Part shown: positions 27,074-36,636 of the stretch, piece by piece | How positions within the stretch are numbered: the stretch's first letter is position 1 | Layout of the letters: the number at the start of each line of letters is the position of its first letter | NCBI GenBank assembly: GCA_021371955.1 | Contig: JAJFVD010000012.1 | Span: 248,001-312,000 of the forward strand | From: Bacteroidales bacterium | GTDB taxonomy: Bacteria; Bacteroidota; Bacteroidia; Bacteroidales; UBA932 | Direction: 5' to 3' | DNA length: 64,000 nucleotides | Made by a program: the position numbers and the translations under genes | Notes under the pieces: generated by a model | Seen by the model: only the letters and a program-made list of their open reading frames with translations | The model's database searches: none | What the model was told of the DNA's origin: nothing

Positions 27074-28528
27074 ATGCTATTTAACTCTATATCGTTTGTT
27101 ATCTTTCTGCCGGTTGTTTTCTTCCTGTATTGGTTTGTTGCAAAGAATAATCTGAGATTACAAAACATCCTGCTTCTTGTATCCAGCTATTTCTTCTATG
27201 CCTGTTGGGACTGGAGATTTTTGTTTTTGCTCGTTTTTTCTACTTTTCTTGATTACTATACAGGACTCAGGATACATCAGGCGACCAGACCAAGGGCCAG
27301 GACAATATGGCTTTGGATAAGTATAATAATCAATCTTGGATTTCTAGGGGCATTCAAGTATTATAATTTTTTCTCACAATCATTTGCCGAAGGGATTGAT
27401 CTGTTGGGAATCCATACCAGTATTGCAACACTGAGTTTCATCCTTCCGGTTGGTATTTCTTTCTATACTTTTCACGGATTGTCGTATGTTATTGATTTAT
27501 ACAAAGACCGGATAAAACCGGAAAGAGACTTCATAAATTACTCCGTCTTCGTTAGCTTTTTTCCATTGCTTGTGGCAGGACCCATTGAAAGGGCAACGCA
27601 CCTTTTGCCGCAGATTGTAAAACCGAGAGTTTTTGACTACTCAAAAGCCACAGATGGTTTGAGACAAATATTATGGGGCCTGTTTAAAAAGATTGTCATT
27701 GCCGATAACTGTGCAGAGTACGCAAATATAATCTTCAATAATTCCGCAGATTATTCGGGGAGCACTCTTGTGGTGGGGGCTATTTTCTTTACGTTCCAGA
27801 TTTATGGCGACTTTTCGGGATATTCAGATATTGCGCTGGGTACAGCAAGACTGTTTGGTATAGACTTGCTTAGAAACTTTGCATTTCCATATTTTTCAAG
27901 GGATATTGCAGAATTCTGGAGGCGATGGCATATTTCTCTGTCGTCATGGTTCAGGGACTATGTTTATATCCCACTCGGCGGGAGCAAGGGCGGCACATGG
28001 ATGAAAATAAGAAACACATTTATAATTTTTGTTTTAAGTGGCTTATGGCATGGTGCAAACTGGACCTATATTACATGGGGAGCCCTTAATGCTGTTTATT
28101 TTCTTCCGCTTATGCTCACTAACAACAACAGGAATAATATAGGAATAGTAGCTGCAGGTAAAAACTTGCCGACTGTAAGAGAATTCTTCATGATATTATT
28201 CACATTTTCTATTACTGTCTTTGCCTGGATATTTTTCCGGGCAGAGAATATTGGACAGGCATTAGAAATTGTTTCAGAAATTTTTTCGATGTCACTTTTC
28301 GCTTTTCCCAATTTCCCGGGAATACATGAGTCTATAACAATCGTGTTACTTCTTTTTGTCTTCATGACTGTAGAGTGGAAAGGCAGGGAGCATCAGTATG
28401 CCATAGAAAAGTTGGGAGCTAACAAGAGCCGCTCCCGCCGGTGGTCATATTACATTGCTATTTTGTTCTCAATTTACCTTTTCGGGAACTTCGCCAGCAA
28501 TATTGAGTTTATTTATTTTCAGTTTTAA
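27074..28528 (+). CDS. MBOAT family O-acyltransferase (AlgI-like)
   Basis: 484 residues with about ten membrane segments. Family marks are the N-terminal MLFNSISFVIFLPVVFFLYW, the RRWHISLSSWFRDYVYIPLGG block and the catalytic His region LSGLWHGANWTYITWG. AlgI-type proteins move acyl groups across the inner membrane for O-acetylation of exopolysaccharide or cell-wall polymers. The following SGNH-like gene probably encodes its extracytoplasmic partner. Confidence 0.92.
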   Translation: MLFNSISFVIFLPVVFFLYWFVAKNNLRLQNILLLVSSYFFYACWDWRFLFLLVFSTFLDYYTGLRIHQATRPRARTIWLWISIIINLGFLGAFKYYNFFSQSFAEGIDLLGIHTSIATLSFILPVGISFYTFHGLSYVIDLYKDRIKPERDFINYSVFVSFFPLLVAGPIERATHLLPQIVKPRVFDYSKATDGLRQILWGLFKKIVIADNCAEYANIIFNNSADYSGSTLVVGAIFFTFQIYGDFSGYSDIALGTARLFGIDLLRNFAFPYFSRDIAEFWRRWHISLSSWFRDYVYIPLGGSKGGTWMKIRNTFIIFVLSGLWHGANWTYITWGALNAVYFLPLMLTNNNRNNIGIVAAGKNLPTVREFFMILFTFSITVFAWIFFRAENIGQALEIVSEIFSMSLFAFPNFPGIHESITIVLLLFVFMTVEWKGREHQYAIEKLGANKSRSRRWSYYIAILFSIYLFGNFASNIEFIYFQF

Positions 28529-28538
28529 TAGCAGTAAA

Positions 28539-29450
28539 ATGGAAATGAAAAAATTTATCCGCTTGTTATTTAAGTTTTCACTTATAATCATAGCATTAAA
28601 TACTGTCATATTTATTGTAAAAGAATTGACATTCAGGCCGTATTACTTACATTCCACAAAATACAAATCCTACTTACTGTCCGATTCACACGGATACAAA
28701 CTGTACGACCTCACAGAAAAAATGGGTGTCGCCAATTTCTCTTTCCACAGTGAGTCATATCTTGACATTTACAGGAAACTGATGTACCTCACCAGCAGAA
28801 ATAAAACAGATACCCTTTACATTTCCGTTGACGACCATACTCTTAGTCCGTACAGGGAAATATCAAATAATGATTACAAATCAATAAAATATAATTTCAC
28901 TCAGGGGAGCTATAATTATTTGGATTATGCGATATTCAAAATGCAATATTACATAGTTATATTCGATCCTAATATTCGTGCGATAATCACTCATTTTATT
29001 GGAGCACAGGTTAAAAAACTTTTCAGTTTAGCCGATAATAAAAAAATAAAAACCAATAAAGCATCATGGAGTTCTCTTTCCAGAGCCACAAAATTAAAAC
29101 TCGCCGAAGCAAGAGTCAAAGAGCAGTTTCCCTCAGACACCTCCTCAAAAAAACTTGAAAAATCGCTTCTGGACATTATAAATTTATGCAAACAAAAGAA
29201 TATCAAATTGATTGGTATAAAATTCCCGCTCTCCGGAGAATTTCTTGAAATACTTGGCAACAAGTCTTATAAGGCAGACAGTATATTGATATCACAAGGA
29301 ATTGAAGTATGGGATTTCAAGAATACATTTTCGAATATTGGCAACTACTTTGAAGATCCCGATCACGTAAATCCAGAGGGTGCAAATGTATTGATAGATT
29401 CGTTGAGCAGGAGAGCCGGCATTAAAAACCGGAAACTATTGCATAATTGA
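28539..29450 (+). CDS. Membrane-anchored SGNH-like protein, MBOAT partner
   Basis: 303 residues from ATG 28539; the frame opens upstream inside the MBOAT gene but lacks a signal there. One N-terminal membrane segment (LLFKFSLIIIALNTVIFIV), then LLSDSHGYKLYD (GDS-like block I with Ser) and DPDHVNPEGANVLIDSL, the D-x2-H block V of SGNH esterases. Pairing with an AlgI homologue 10 bp upstream suggests the AlgJ/AlgX or DltD role of placing acetyl groups on a surface polymer. Confidence 0.7.
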   Translation: MEMKKFIRLLFKFSLIIIALNTVIFIVKELTFRPYYLHSTKYKSYLLSDSHGYKLYDLTEKMGVANFSFHSESYLDIYRKLMYLTSRNKTDTLYISVDDHTLSPYREISNNDYKSIKYNFTQGSYNYLDYAIFKMQYYIVIFDPNIRAIITHFIGAQVKKLFSLADNKKIKTNKASWSSLSRATKLKLAEARVKEQFPSDTSSKKLEKSLLDIINLCKQKNIKLIGIKFPLSGEFLEILGNKSYKADSILISQGIEVWDFKNTFSNIGNYFEDPDHVNPEGANVLIDSLSRRAGIKNRKLLHN

Positions 29451-29488
29451 AATATTTAATTTTACTTTGCAAATAAAAGTACTTTTAA

Positions 29489-30115
29489 ATGAAAGAGGAA
29501 AAGGACTACATTCAGGATATATCTGAGATTCGCTCAATGATGGAGCGTTCTTCAAAATTTCTGTCGCTCTCCGGGCTGGCAGGCGTTATGGCCGGTATCT
29601 ATGCGTTGGTAGGAGCTTTTGTCGCATACACGGTTTTTGATTTCAATCCCGATGCAATAGATTACATTATTGCAGAGGCAGGAGGTTCATCGGCAAACCT
29701 GACTAACGTAATTTGTGTCGCAATAGCAATACTTTTACTGGCTTTAAGTACAGTTGTTTTTCTTTCCGGCAGAAACGCAGGAAAAAGAGGTGAAAAAATA
29801 TGGAATTCAACTACTAAACGTCTTATGACCAATATGGCCGTTCCGCTTGTCGCAGGAGGCCTTCTGATTCTTATCCTGATAGCAAAAGGATTGATTGGCC
29901 TTATTGCTCCCGTTTCGCTCATATTCTATGGGATGGCGTTATTCAATGCCAGCAGGCACACACTGGAAGAGGTGAAAGTCCTTGGAATTATTCAGATAGG
30001 ACTGGGCCTCATTAGCTCGTACTTTGTTGAATATGGTTTATTGATATGGGCTTTGGGCTTTGGAGTTGTCAATATTATTTATGGTATTTACATGCATTAT
30101 AAATACGAAAGGTGA
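29489..30115 (+). CDS. Small polytopic membrane protein of unknown function
   Basis: 208 residues: a charged N-terminus (KEEKDYIQDISEIRSMMERSSKF) and about six hydrophobic stretches. The first, LSLSGLAGVMAGIYALVGAFVAY, is typical of a Bacteroidota family encoded next to winged-helix regulators. Its TGA overlaps the GTG of the regulator gene, so the two are co-translated. No enzymatic motif is visible. Confidence 0.7.
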   Translation: MKEEKDYIQDISEIRSMMERSSKFLSLSGLAGVMAGIYALVGAFVAYTVFDFNPDAIDYIIAEAGGSSANLTNVICVAIAILLLALSTVVFLSGRNAGKRGEKIWNSTTKRLMTNMAVPLVAGGLLILILIAKGLIGLIAPVSLIFYGMALFNASRHTLEEVKVLGIIQIGLGLISSYFVEYGLLIWALGFGVVNIIYGIYMHYKYER

Positions 30116-30417
30116 GAATTTTAACAGACGGTTTACACAAAGCTTTTGAAAGCAGGATCCGGCTCGGAATAATGTCGGCCCTGGCTGTCAATGATGTGCT
30201 TGATTTCAATTCACTCAAAGAGTACCTTGATGTGACCGACGGAAATCTCGCGAGTCATATTAAAGCTCTTGAAAAAGAGGAGTTTATCGGGGTGGAAAAA
30301 TCATTTGTTGGCAAAAAACCTAATACCAGATACTTTATGACAAAGGAGGGGAAGAAGGCGTTCAATGATCATCTGGAGGCATTGGAAAAATTTATCAAAT
30401 CTGGAAAATCAATATAA
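30112..30417 (+). CDS. Winged-helix transcriptional regulator
   Basis: 101 residues from a GTG start overlapping the upstream stop. The whole protein is one winged-helix domain: FESRIRLGIMSALAV, then DFNSLKEYLDVTDGNLASHIKALEKEEFI as the recognition helix-turn-helix and a wing with TRYFMTKEGKKAF. It matches the MarR/ArsR-like HTH_34 group. It probably regulates its own operon, perhaps with the membrane protein as a signal partner, which is inference. Confidence 0.82.
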   Translation: MRILTDGLHKAFESRIRLGIMSALAVNDVLDFNSLKEYLDVTDGNLASHIKALEKEEFIGVEKSFVGKKPNTRYFMTKEGKKAFNDHLEALEKFIKSGKSI

Positions 30418-30494
30418 ATACGACATATATATTTTTTTATTAACATACTTTGAAAAACAAAGTTCTTTTAAATAAATTTTAGTACAAAAAAATC

Positions 30495-31727
30495 ATGAAA
30501 AACGAAATTCTCGCATTTTTGAACGACCCGGAACAACTTGAAAAGATGTACCGGTCCAACAAAGTTCTCTTCAAAAAGGAGTTTGTCCTTTTGTATCCGG
30601 AAATTATTGGAAACCCTGTTGCAGACACATGGAACGAAAGACTAAGCTATGAAAGTGATGCTATAAGCTGGGGTAACGGCAAAGAGTTGTTTGTTATAAT
30701 TGCAGCCTCATTGCTTGCCGGGTTGATTGCAAAAATTCCTGCAATTTTTGCACTTGACGAAGAGTTCTTTTATCCGCGTAATATTGGGTTTGTGCTCTTC
30801 CCGTTACTTGCAGCTTATTTTTCGTGGAAGAACAGTCTGCCAAAAGGCAAAATAGCTATTATCGCAGGAGCAATGCTTGCAGGACTCGTTTTTATCAACT
30901 CCCTTCCACTTCCCGAAACCGACACTTTAATTCTGTCGTGCATCCACTTAATCCTCTTTTTATGGGCAGTTACAGGATTTGCCTTTGTTGGAGGAATCAG
31001 AGAGAGTAACAAAAGAAGACTTGAATATCTGAAATATAACGGAGATCTGGTTGTGATGACAACTCTTATTCTTATTGCAGGCGGAATTATGAGTGCAGTG
31101 ACAATCGGCCTCTTCGAACTCATTGGGTTTAAAATCGAGGAGTTCTATTTTTCATATTTTGGAATATTCGGATTAGCTGCAGCACCAATTATTGCAACTT
31201 ATCTTACACAAACCAATCCTCAACTGGTTGGAAAAGTATCCCCCGTAATAGCAAAGATATTCAGCCCGCTTGTGCTGGTTATGCTTCTGGTTTTTCTTGG
31301 AGCAATGATTATGTCCGGGAAAGATCCATACAACGACAGGGAGTTTCTGATTATTTTCAACGCACTTCTTGTAGGTGTTATGGCAATTATTTTCTTTTCT
31401 GTTGCCGGGACATTAAAGGGGACCAAGAGTCGTGCAGAGATATGGATTCTCCTTCTGCTCTCAGTTATCACTATTGTAGTAAACAGCATCGCACTTTCTG
31501 CAATTCTCTTCAGAATCTCAGAGTGGGGAATCACACCTAACCGCGCAGCAGTCCTGGGAGCAAACATTCTGATTCTGATAAATCTTATCATGGTCACAGC
31601 GCATCTTTACAAGTTTCTTGCGAAAAAAACCGACCCTGAAGATATTGGAAACGCGATTGCCCGGTACCTTCCCGTCTATGTGATCTGGACTGTTATTGTG
31701 ACATTTATATTTCCGCTCATATTCTGA
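30495..31727 (+). CDS. DUF4153-like polytopic membrane protein
   Basis: 410 residues. An N-terminal soluble segment of about 65 residues (FLNDPEQLEKMYRSNKVLFKK) precedes about ten hydrophobic segments. The late EWGITPNRAAVLGANILILINLI resembles the conserved core of DUF4153 proteins. It probably belongs to the regulator/membrane-protein group upstream, after a 77-bp gap. Function unknown. Confidence 0.65.
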   Translation: MKNEILAFLNDPEQLEKMYRSNKVLFKKEFVLLYPEIIGNPVADTWNERLSYESDAISWGNGKELFVIIAASLLAGLIAKIPAIFALDEEFFYPRNIGFVLFPLLAAYFSWKNSLPKGKIAIIAGAMLAGLVFINSLPLPETDTLILSCIHLILFLWAVTGFAFVGGIRESNKRRLEYLKYNGDLVVMTTLILIAGGIMSAVTIGLFELIGFKIEEFYFSYFGIFGLAAAPIIATYLTQTNPQLVGKVSPVIAKIFSPLVLVMLLVFLGAMIMSGKDPYNDREFLIIFNALLVGVMAIIFFSVAGTLKGTKSRAEIWILLLLSVITIVVNSIALSAILFRISEWGITPNRAAVLGANILILINLIMVTAHLYKFLAKKTDPEDIGNAIARYLPVYVIWTVIVTFIFPLIF

Positions 31728-31756
31728 TTCTCTTAGTCGCAGGGATAGGATTATGT

Positions 31757-32449
31757 TCACGCAAGCTTAAGTGCTTTTGGAAATAATATGTTATTTTCGA
31801 GATGCACATGTGTATGCAAATCGTCCTCAAATTCCTTAAGCATTTCGTATGTTATACGATAGGTATTACATGCGTCTTCGGGAATAGCGTAGTGCCGGCT
31901 TAGCTGTTCGATTTTATCCATTGTGCCTCCAATGATTTCGTGTTCATCGGTCATAAGAGATATTTGTGAGACAATAATCTGTATCGCATCTGGCGAGCCG
32001 GTTTTGAATGCATCTTTTATAGCAGGAAAGAATACTTGTTCTTCCTGCTTTTGATGTGTTGGCAATTCAATATTTATCATGGAGAAATGTTCTGCAATCT
32101 TTATGAGTTCGGGATGATTTGCACCATGAACCTGTGCAATTTTGTTTACATACTCCATCAATTGGGGTAAAACCCTATACACCTTATTGTGAAATTCATT
32201 TACAATGTAGTCACATAAAAAATCCGGGTTCCACTCCTTAAAATTAGATTGTATGGTTGAAACAACCTTATCAAGATTATTTAACTCTTTCTCAATTTTA
32301 TCAATATCCAGATTTTTTTCACCGGCAACAACATTGAGTCTCCTGTTTCCACCACAGCAAAAATCGATTCCTGCTTTCTTAAAAACTTCAGCTGCCCTAA
32401 AATCTTCTGTAACAATTTCACCTACTGTCAATTCTTTAAAACTTTTCAT
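31757..32449 (-). CDS. ric: Iron-sulfur cluster repair di-iron protein
   Basis: 230 residues. The N-terminal ScdA domain (TVGEIVTEDFRAAEVFKKAGIDFCCGG, with the CC pair) is followed by a hemerythrin-like domain with repeated His/Glu (HGANHPELIKIAEHF, DEHEIIGGTMDKIEQL, HVHLENNILFPKAL). It repairs iron-sulfur clusters after nitrosative or oxidative damage. The bfd-like gene lies 11 bp upstream in the same orientation and the Crp/Fnr gene is divergent, consistent with control by that regulator. Confidence 0.9.
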   Translation of the reverse strand: MKSFKELTVGEIVTEDFRAAEVFKKAGIDFCCGGNRRLNVVAGEKNLDIDKIEKELNNLDKVVSTIQSNFKEWNPDFLCDYIVNEFHNKVYRVLPQLMEYVNKIAQVHGANHPELIKIAEHFSMINIELPTHQKQEEQVFFPAIKDAFKTGSPDAIQIIVSQISLMTDEHEIIGGTMDKIEQLSRHYAIPEDACNTYRITYEMLKEFEDDLHTHVHLENNILFPKALKLA

Positions 32450-32460
32450 AATAGTAATAT

Positions 32461-32640
32461 TTAACCATTTACTTCTTTTAAAATTTCTTCAATGTCGGGG
32501 ATGCACCCTCCGCAAACAGTACCGGCCGTTGTAGCTTCGCCAACTTCATCGGCTGTTTTCAGTCCTTTCTCCTTAATTGCTTTAACAATCTCACTTTTCA
32601 GAATGGCATTACACTGGCAGATTTCAATATCTTCGTTCAT
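32461..32640 (-). CDS. BFD-like [2Fe-2S]-binding protein
   Basis: 59 residues from ATG at 32640 (MNEDIEICQC); the frame extends 8 codons upstream across the predicted -7 box, so that start is rejected. Four cysteines, in CQC near the N-terminus and CGGC near the C-terminus (AGTVCGGCIPDIEEIL), bind a [2Fe-2S] cluster as in bacterioferritin-associated ferredoxin. First gene of an apparent operon with ric; probably an electron or iron-handling accessory. Confidence 0.85.
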   Translation of the reverse strand: MNEDIEICQCNAILKSEIVKAIKEKGLKTADEVGEATTAGTVCGGCIPDIEEILKEVNG

Positions 32641-32661
32641 ATTTTTGTTTTTTAACTTGTA

Positions 32662-32705
32662 CAAAGGTATGCTGTCTGATACCCTGTTTCCGTAACCTAG
32701 GTTAC
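32662..32705 (-). promoter_or_regulatory. Crp/Fnr-type operator and bfd-ric promoter
   Basis: A perfect 14-bp palindrome GTAACCTAGGTTAC (32692-32705) lies between the divergent Crp/Fnr and bfd-ric genes. On the minus strand TACCTTTG (32662-32669) is a perfect -7 element. The palindrome centre falls about 41 bp upstream of the predicted transcription start, the class II activator position of Crp/Fnr proteins. No -33 TTTG is seen, as expected for an activated promoter. Confidence 0.7.
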
Positions 32706-32759
32706 AATCGGAAAAATTTCATTAATTTTATAATGTTTCTTAGTTAATATTTCCGCAAA

Positions 32760-33428
32760 ATGATGAATGAGAATAATTTATCCGATTGTCCGTTGTTCAG
32801 AGGTATGAGCAAAGAAGAGCACGACTCCTTTATGCAGAGGAATGTAAAAGAGGTACTTCATTTTGAGAAAGGGGAAGTGGTGGTGAGGCAGGGGGATATA
32901 ATCAATTCGATGTATCTTTTAATCAAGGGAGTGGTTCGTACCCAGATGATAACACAGGATGGAAATACGATTGAGATTGATTTGCTGGAAGCAGTGTTCC
33001 CTCTTGCTCCAGCATTTATATATGCAAGCAGGAACAAATATCCCGTAGATGTAGTTGCCATGGAGCCCTGCACATTCCTGAAAATATCTAAATCGGCATG
33101 GCTTAAGGAAATGGCAGGGAATGAAATACTGTTGAACAACTTTTTGACGCTTAATTCCAACATGACTGTCTTTCTGTCTGAGAAGCTCCAGATGATATCC
33201 ATAAAAAGCCTTAGGAATAAATTATCAATTTTTCTTTTGGAGAAAACGACTCCTGAGAAGAACTACTTTATTCTAAAACGGTCGCGAACCCAGCTGGCCG
33301 AATATTTTGGTGTTCAACGCCCCTCTTTGGCCCGTACAATAAAAGAACTGGAAGACGAAGGCATCATATCGACCAATGGTCGCGTTGTTACAGTCTTAGA
33401 GCGGGACAAACTCGTATGGCACGAGTAA
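32760..33428 (+). CDS. Crp/Fnr family transcriptional regulator
   Basis: 222 residues from ATG 32760 (MMNENN; the second ATG is also possible). A cyclic-nucleotide-like beta-roll sensor domain (about 10-125, FEKGEVVVRQGDIINSMYLLIKG with its conserved glycines) and a C-terminal helix-turn-helix (RSRTQLAEYFGVQRPSLARTIKELEDEG). No N-terminal Fnr-type cysteine cluster, so it is not a cluster-type oxygen sensor; a haem or other ligand (HcpR-like) is possible. It faces ric/bfd across a palindrome. Confidence 0.88.
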   Translation: MMNENNLSDCPLFRGMSKEEHDSFMQRNVKEVLHFEKGEVVVRQGDIINSMYLLIKGVVRTQMITQDGNTIEIDLLEAVFPLAPAFIYASRNKYPVDVVAMEPCTFLKISKSAWLKEMAGNEILLNNFLTLNSNMTVFLSEKLQMISIKSLRNKLSIFLLEKTTPEKNYFILKRSRTQLAEYFGVQRPSLARTIKELEDEGIISTNGRVVTVLERDKLVWHE

Positions 33429-33513
33429 AGGCATTCTTATATCGCGTCGCATTGAAAACTGAATCAAAACTTTAAACTGCATTAAAGCCCTCTTGCTGAA
33501 GCCCTAAAACGGG

Positions 33514-33542
33514 AAAGGGAGTGAACATTGTTCACTCCCTTT
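33514..33542. terminator. Bidirectional terminator
   Basis: A perfect 13-bp stem AAAGGGAGTGAAC / GTTCACTCCCTTT (33514-33526, 33530-33542) with a 3-nt loop, between the Crp/Fnr gene and the convergent tRNA. Confidence 0.85.
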
Positions 33543-33543
33543 G

Positions 33544-33618
33544 TGGGCCCAGCTGGGCTTGAACCAGCGACCCCCTGATTATGAGTCAGGTGCTACTAAC
33601 CAACTGAGCTATAGGCCC
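33544..33618 (-). tRNA. tRNA with CAT anticodon (Met or Ile2)
   Basis: The minus strand folds as a cloverleaf: acceptor GGGCCTA / TGGGCCC, anticodon arm CCTGA-CTCATAA-TCAGG with anticodon CAT, T-arm with GGTTCAAGC. CCA is not encoded. The D arm reads TTAGTAGC where TTAGAGC is usual, so its last pair is unpaired or one base bulges. CAT may be elongator Met or, after lysidine modification, Ile (AUA); I cannot decide from sequence alone. Confidence 0.9.
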
Positions 33619-33662
33619 GGAAAACCTCGGCAAAAATTTAAAAATCTACCGAATATTTTTCA

Positions 33663-33968
33663 TCAAACTTTTATTTCAACTTCAACACCGCTTGGAAGCT
33701 CGAGTTTCATAAGAGCATCTACTGTTTTAGGAGTAGAGCTGTAGATGTCGAGGAGGCGACGGAAAGAGTTAAGCTCAAACTGCTCACGCGCTTTCTTATT
33801 AACAAATGTTGAACGGTTTACAGTAAAGATCTTCTTGTCTGTAGGGAGTGGAATAGGACCGCTAACAATTGCACCTGTAGCTTTAACAGTTTTTACAATC
33901 TTGTCGGCAGATTTGTCTACCAGCATGTGATCGTAAGATTTTAGCTTTATTCTTATTTTTTGGCTCAT
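33663..33968 (-). CDS. rpsJ: 30S ribosomal protein S10
   Basis: 101 residues. [21 protein letters not shown] and [17 protein letters not shown] are unmistakable S10. It binds 16S rRNA in the small-subunit head and also takes part in antitermination. It follows fusA by 31 bp. In related Bacteroidales rplC and the rest of the S10 operon usually continue here, but in this window the transcript runs into a tRNA and a terminator. Confidence 0.97.
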   Translation of the reverse strand: MSQKIRIKLKSYDHMLVDKSADKIVKTVKATGAIVSGPIPLPTDKKIFTVNRSTFVNKKAREQFELNSFRRLLDIYSSTPKTVDALMKLELPSGVEVEIKV

Positions 33969-33999
33969 TTTAATTTATATTAACCAATTATTAATCTTA

Positions 34000-36120
34000 T
34001 TATTCGTCTGAATCGTCGTTAAACTTCTTTCCTCCGGCCTTCTCGATAACCTCTTTTGACAGAGTTCCCGGAAGTTCGGCGTAGTGAGAAAACTCCATAG
34101 TACTTGTTGCCCTTCCCGAAGAGAGAGTACGAAGTACTGTTACATAACCAAACTGCTCAGAAAGCGGAACTTTGGCCTTAACTATCCTTGCATTGCCTTT
34201 GGAATCCATATTTGTGATTTGTCCGCGGCGCTTGTTAAGGTCACCGATAACATCTCCCATATAATCTTCCGGAGTTACAACTTCAAGAGACATGATAGGC
34301 TCCTGAATGTAAGGGTTTGCTTTAGGGCATGACTTACGGAATGCCTGTCTGGCGCAAATCTCGAAAGATAGTGCGTCTGAGTCAACAGGGTGGAACGATC
34401 CGTCTTTAAGTGTTACCTTCATTGCAGGGACTTCGTATCCGGCGAGAACACCATTAGCCATTGCGGCTTTGAAGCCCTTTTCAATAGACGGGATGTACTC
34501 CTTAGGAATGTTTCCTCCTTTAACGGAGTCAATAAACTGAAGTCCTGATACTCCTTCGTCTGCAGGTCCTATTTCAAACACAATGTCGGCAAATTTACCA
34601 CGGCCGCCGGTCTGTTTCTTGAAGACTTCACGGTGGTTGACAGTGGAACGGATTGCCTCTTTGTAGTTAACCTGAGGTGCACCCTGGTTAATTTCAACAT
34701 TGAATTCGCGACGAAGCCTGTCTACAATAATCTCAAGGTGAAGTTCACCCATTCCTGAGATAACTGTCTGGCCTGTTTCCTGATCGGTACGAACTGTAAA
34801 AGTAGGGTCCTCTTCAGAAAGTTTATTCAGAGCCATGCCAAGCTTGTCAAGGTCTTTTTGTGTCTTAGGTTCAATTGCGAGGCCGATAACAGGATCCGGG
34901 AATGTCATTGATTCCAGGACAAGCGGATGGTTTTCCACGCAAACAGTATCTCCTGTACGAAGATCTTTGAAACCTACTGCTGCACAAATATCACCTGCTT
35001 CTACGCTGTCAATTGCATTCTGTTTATTCGAGTGCATCTGGTAAAGCCTTGCAATACGCTCTTTTTTGTCTGAACGTGTGTTGAGCACGTATGAGCCTGA
35101 ATCAAGTTTACCTGAATAAGCACGAATAAATGCAAGTCTTCCGACAAACGGGTCGGTTGCAATTTTGAATACCAGTCCGCAGAAAGGATCTTTTACGGAT
35201 GGGTGACGAGCCTCTTCTTTATTTGTTTCAGGGTTTATTCCGATAACAGATTCAACATCCATTGGAGAAGGAAGGTAACGCATAACTGCATCAAGCAGGA
35301 ATTGTACTCCCTTGTTTTTAAATGAAGAACCGCAAGTTGTTGGAACAACAGCCATATCTATGGTTGCTTTACGCAGAGCTTCGATAATCTCTTCCTCTGT
35401 AATAGAGTCCGGATTTTCAAAGAACTTTTCAAGTATACCATCGTTATATTCAGCTATTGATTCAATCAGTTTCGCTCTCCACTCTTCTACCTCCGCAACC
35501 ATATTGGCAGGAACTTCCTTAACTACATAGTTAACAAGGTCCTTGCTGTCTGTTTCGTAGTAATATGCTTTTTTAGAAATGAGGTCAACAATTCCCTCAA
35601 ATTTTTCCTCCGCTCCAATTGGAAGGCAGATAGGCAGAGCGTGTGCTCCAAGCTTATCGTTCATCTCCTCAACAACAGCAATAAAATCGGCACCAACGCG
35701 GTCCATTTTATTTACATATGCAAGTTTTGGAACTTTGTATTTGTCGGCCTGGCGCCAAACGGTTTCAGACTGAGGCTGAACACGGCCAACTGCACAAAAT
35801 GTAGCAACTGTACCGTCCAGAACGCGGAGAGATCTCTCCACTTCAACAGTAAAATCCACGTGACCGGGAGTATCGATAAGGTTTATCTGATACTGGTTTC
35901 CGTCATAATTCCAAAATGCAGTCGTTGCCGCAGAAGTGATGGTTATTCCCCTCTCTTGCTCCTGAACCATCCAGTCCATAGTAGCGGCGCCTTCGTGAAC
36001 TTCTCCAATCTTATAGTTTTTACCAGTATAAAACAGAATACGTTCCGAAGTAGTAGTCTTACCGGCATCAATATGAGCCATGATGCCGATATTCCTTGTA
36101 TATTTTAAATCTCTTGCCAT
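34000..36120 (-). CDS. fusA: Elongation factor G
   Basis: 706 residues, full length. G1 [16 protein letters not shown]3 DTPGHVDFT and G4 NKMDR lie in the GTPase domain; HSGE-type [18 protein letters not shown] and the C-terminal [20 protein letters not shown] are domains III-V. It catalyses ribosome translocation. Middle gene of the str operon, 16 bp after rpsG. Confidence 0.97.
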   Translation of the reverse strand: MARDLKYTRNIGIMAHIDAGKTTTSERILFYTGKNYKIGEVHEGAATMDWMVQEQERGITITSAATTAFWNYDGNQYQINLIDTPGHVDFTVEVERSLRVLDGTVATFCAVGRVQPQSETVWRQADKYKVPKLAYVNKMDRVGADFIAVVEEMNDKLGAHALPICLPIGAEEKFEGIVDLISKKAYYYETDSKDLVNYVVKEVPANMVAEVEEWRAKLIESIAEYNDGILEKFFENPDSITEEEIIEALRKATIDMAVVPTTCGSSFKNKGVQFLLDAVMRYLPSPMDVESVIGINPETNKEEARHPSVKDPFCGLVFKIATDPFVGRLAFIRAYSGKLDSGSYVLNTRSDKKERIARLYQMHSNKQNAIDSVEAGDICAAVGFKDLRTGDTVCVENHPLVLESMTFPDPVIGLAIEPKTQKDLDKLGMALNKLSEEDPTFTVRTDQETGQTVISGMGELHLEIIVDRLRREFNVEINQGAPQVNYKEAIRSTVNHREVFKKQTGGRGKFADIVFEIGPADEGVSGLQFIDSVKGGNIPKEYIPSIEKGFKAAMANGVLAGYEVPAMKVTLKDGSFHPVDSDALSFEICARQAFRKSCPKANPYIQEPIMSLEVVTPEDYMGDVIGDLNKRRGQITNMDSKGNARIVKAKVPLSEQFGYVTVLRTLSSGRATSTMEFSHYAELPGTLSKEVIEKAGGKKFNDDSDE

Positions 36121-36136
36121 TTATCTTTCTTAGGTA

Positions 36137-36613
36137 CTAAAAACGGAAGTGAGCAAAAGCCTTGTTTGCTTCTGCCATCTTGTGCATATCTTCTTTTCTC
36201 TTGTATGCCCCACCTTCGTTATTGTAGGCAGCCATAGTTTCGGCAGCCAGCTTTTCTGCCATTGAGTGTGCAGAGCGCTTACGTGCGTACAGAATCATGT
36301 TTTTGATCGAAAGCGAAATTTTCCTTTCCGGACGCACCTCTGTAGGAACCTGGAAGTTTGCACCACCCACTCTGCGGCTCTTAACCTCAACTTGTGGAGT
36401 AATATTTTCTAGTGCTTTTTTCCAAATTTCCAAAGGAGCCTTGTCAGAATCTTTCATCTTCTCGCCTATGATATCCATTGAATCATAAAAAATACTTAAG
36501 GCAATACTCTTCTTTCCCTCATACATCAGGTTATTCACGAATTGTGTTACCAACACATCGTGGAACTTGGGATCAGGAAGCAGAATCCTCTTTTTAGGCT
36601 TCGTTTTTCTCAT
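36137..36613 (-). CDS. rpsG: 30S ribosomal protein S7
   Basis: 158 residues. [40 protein letters not shown] and [16 protein letters not shown] are S7 signatures. It nucleates assembly of the 30S head and contacts the E-site tRNA. It starts 23 bp after rpsL in the str operon. Confidence 0.97.
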   Translation of the reverse strand: MRKTKPKKRILLPDPKFHDVLVTQFVNNLMYEGKKSIALSIFYDSMDIIGEKMKDSDKAPLEIWKKALENITPQVEVKSRRVGGANFQVPTEVRPERKISLSIKNMILYARKRSAHSMAEKLAAETMAAYNNEGGAYKRKEDMHKMAEANKAFAHFRF

Positions 36614-36636
36614 TTGTTCTTGTTATAAATTAATTT

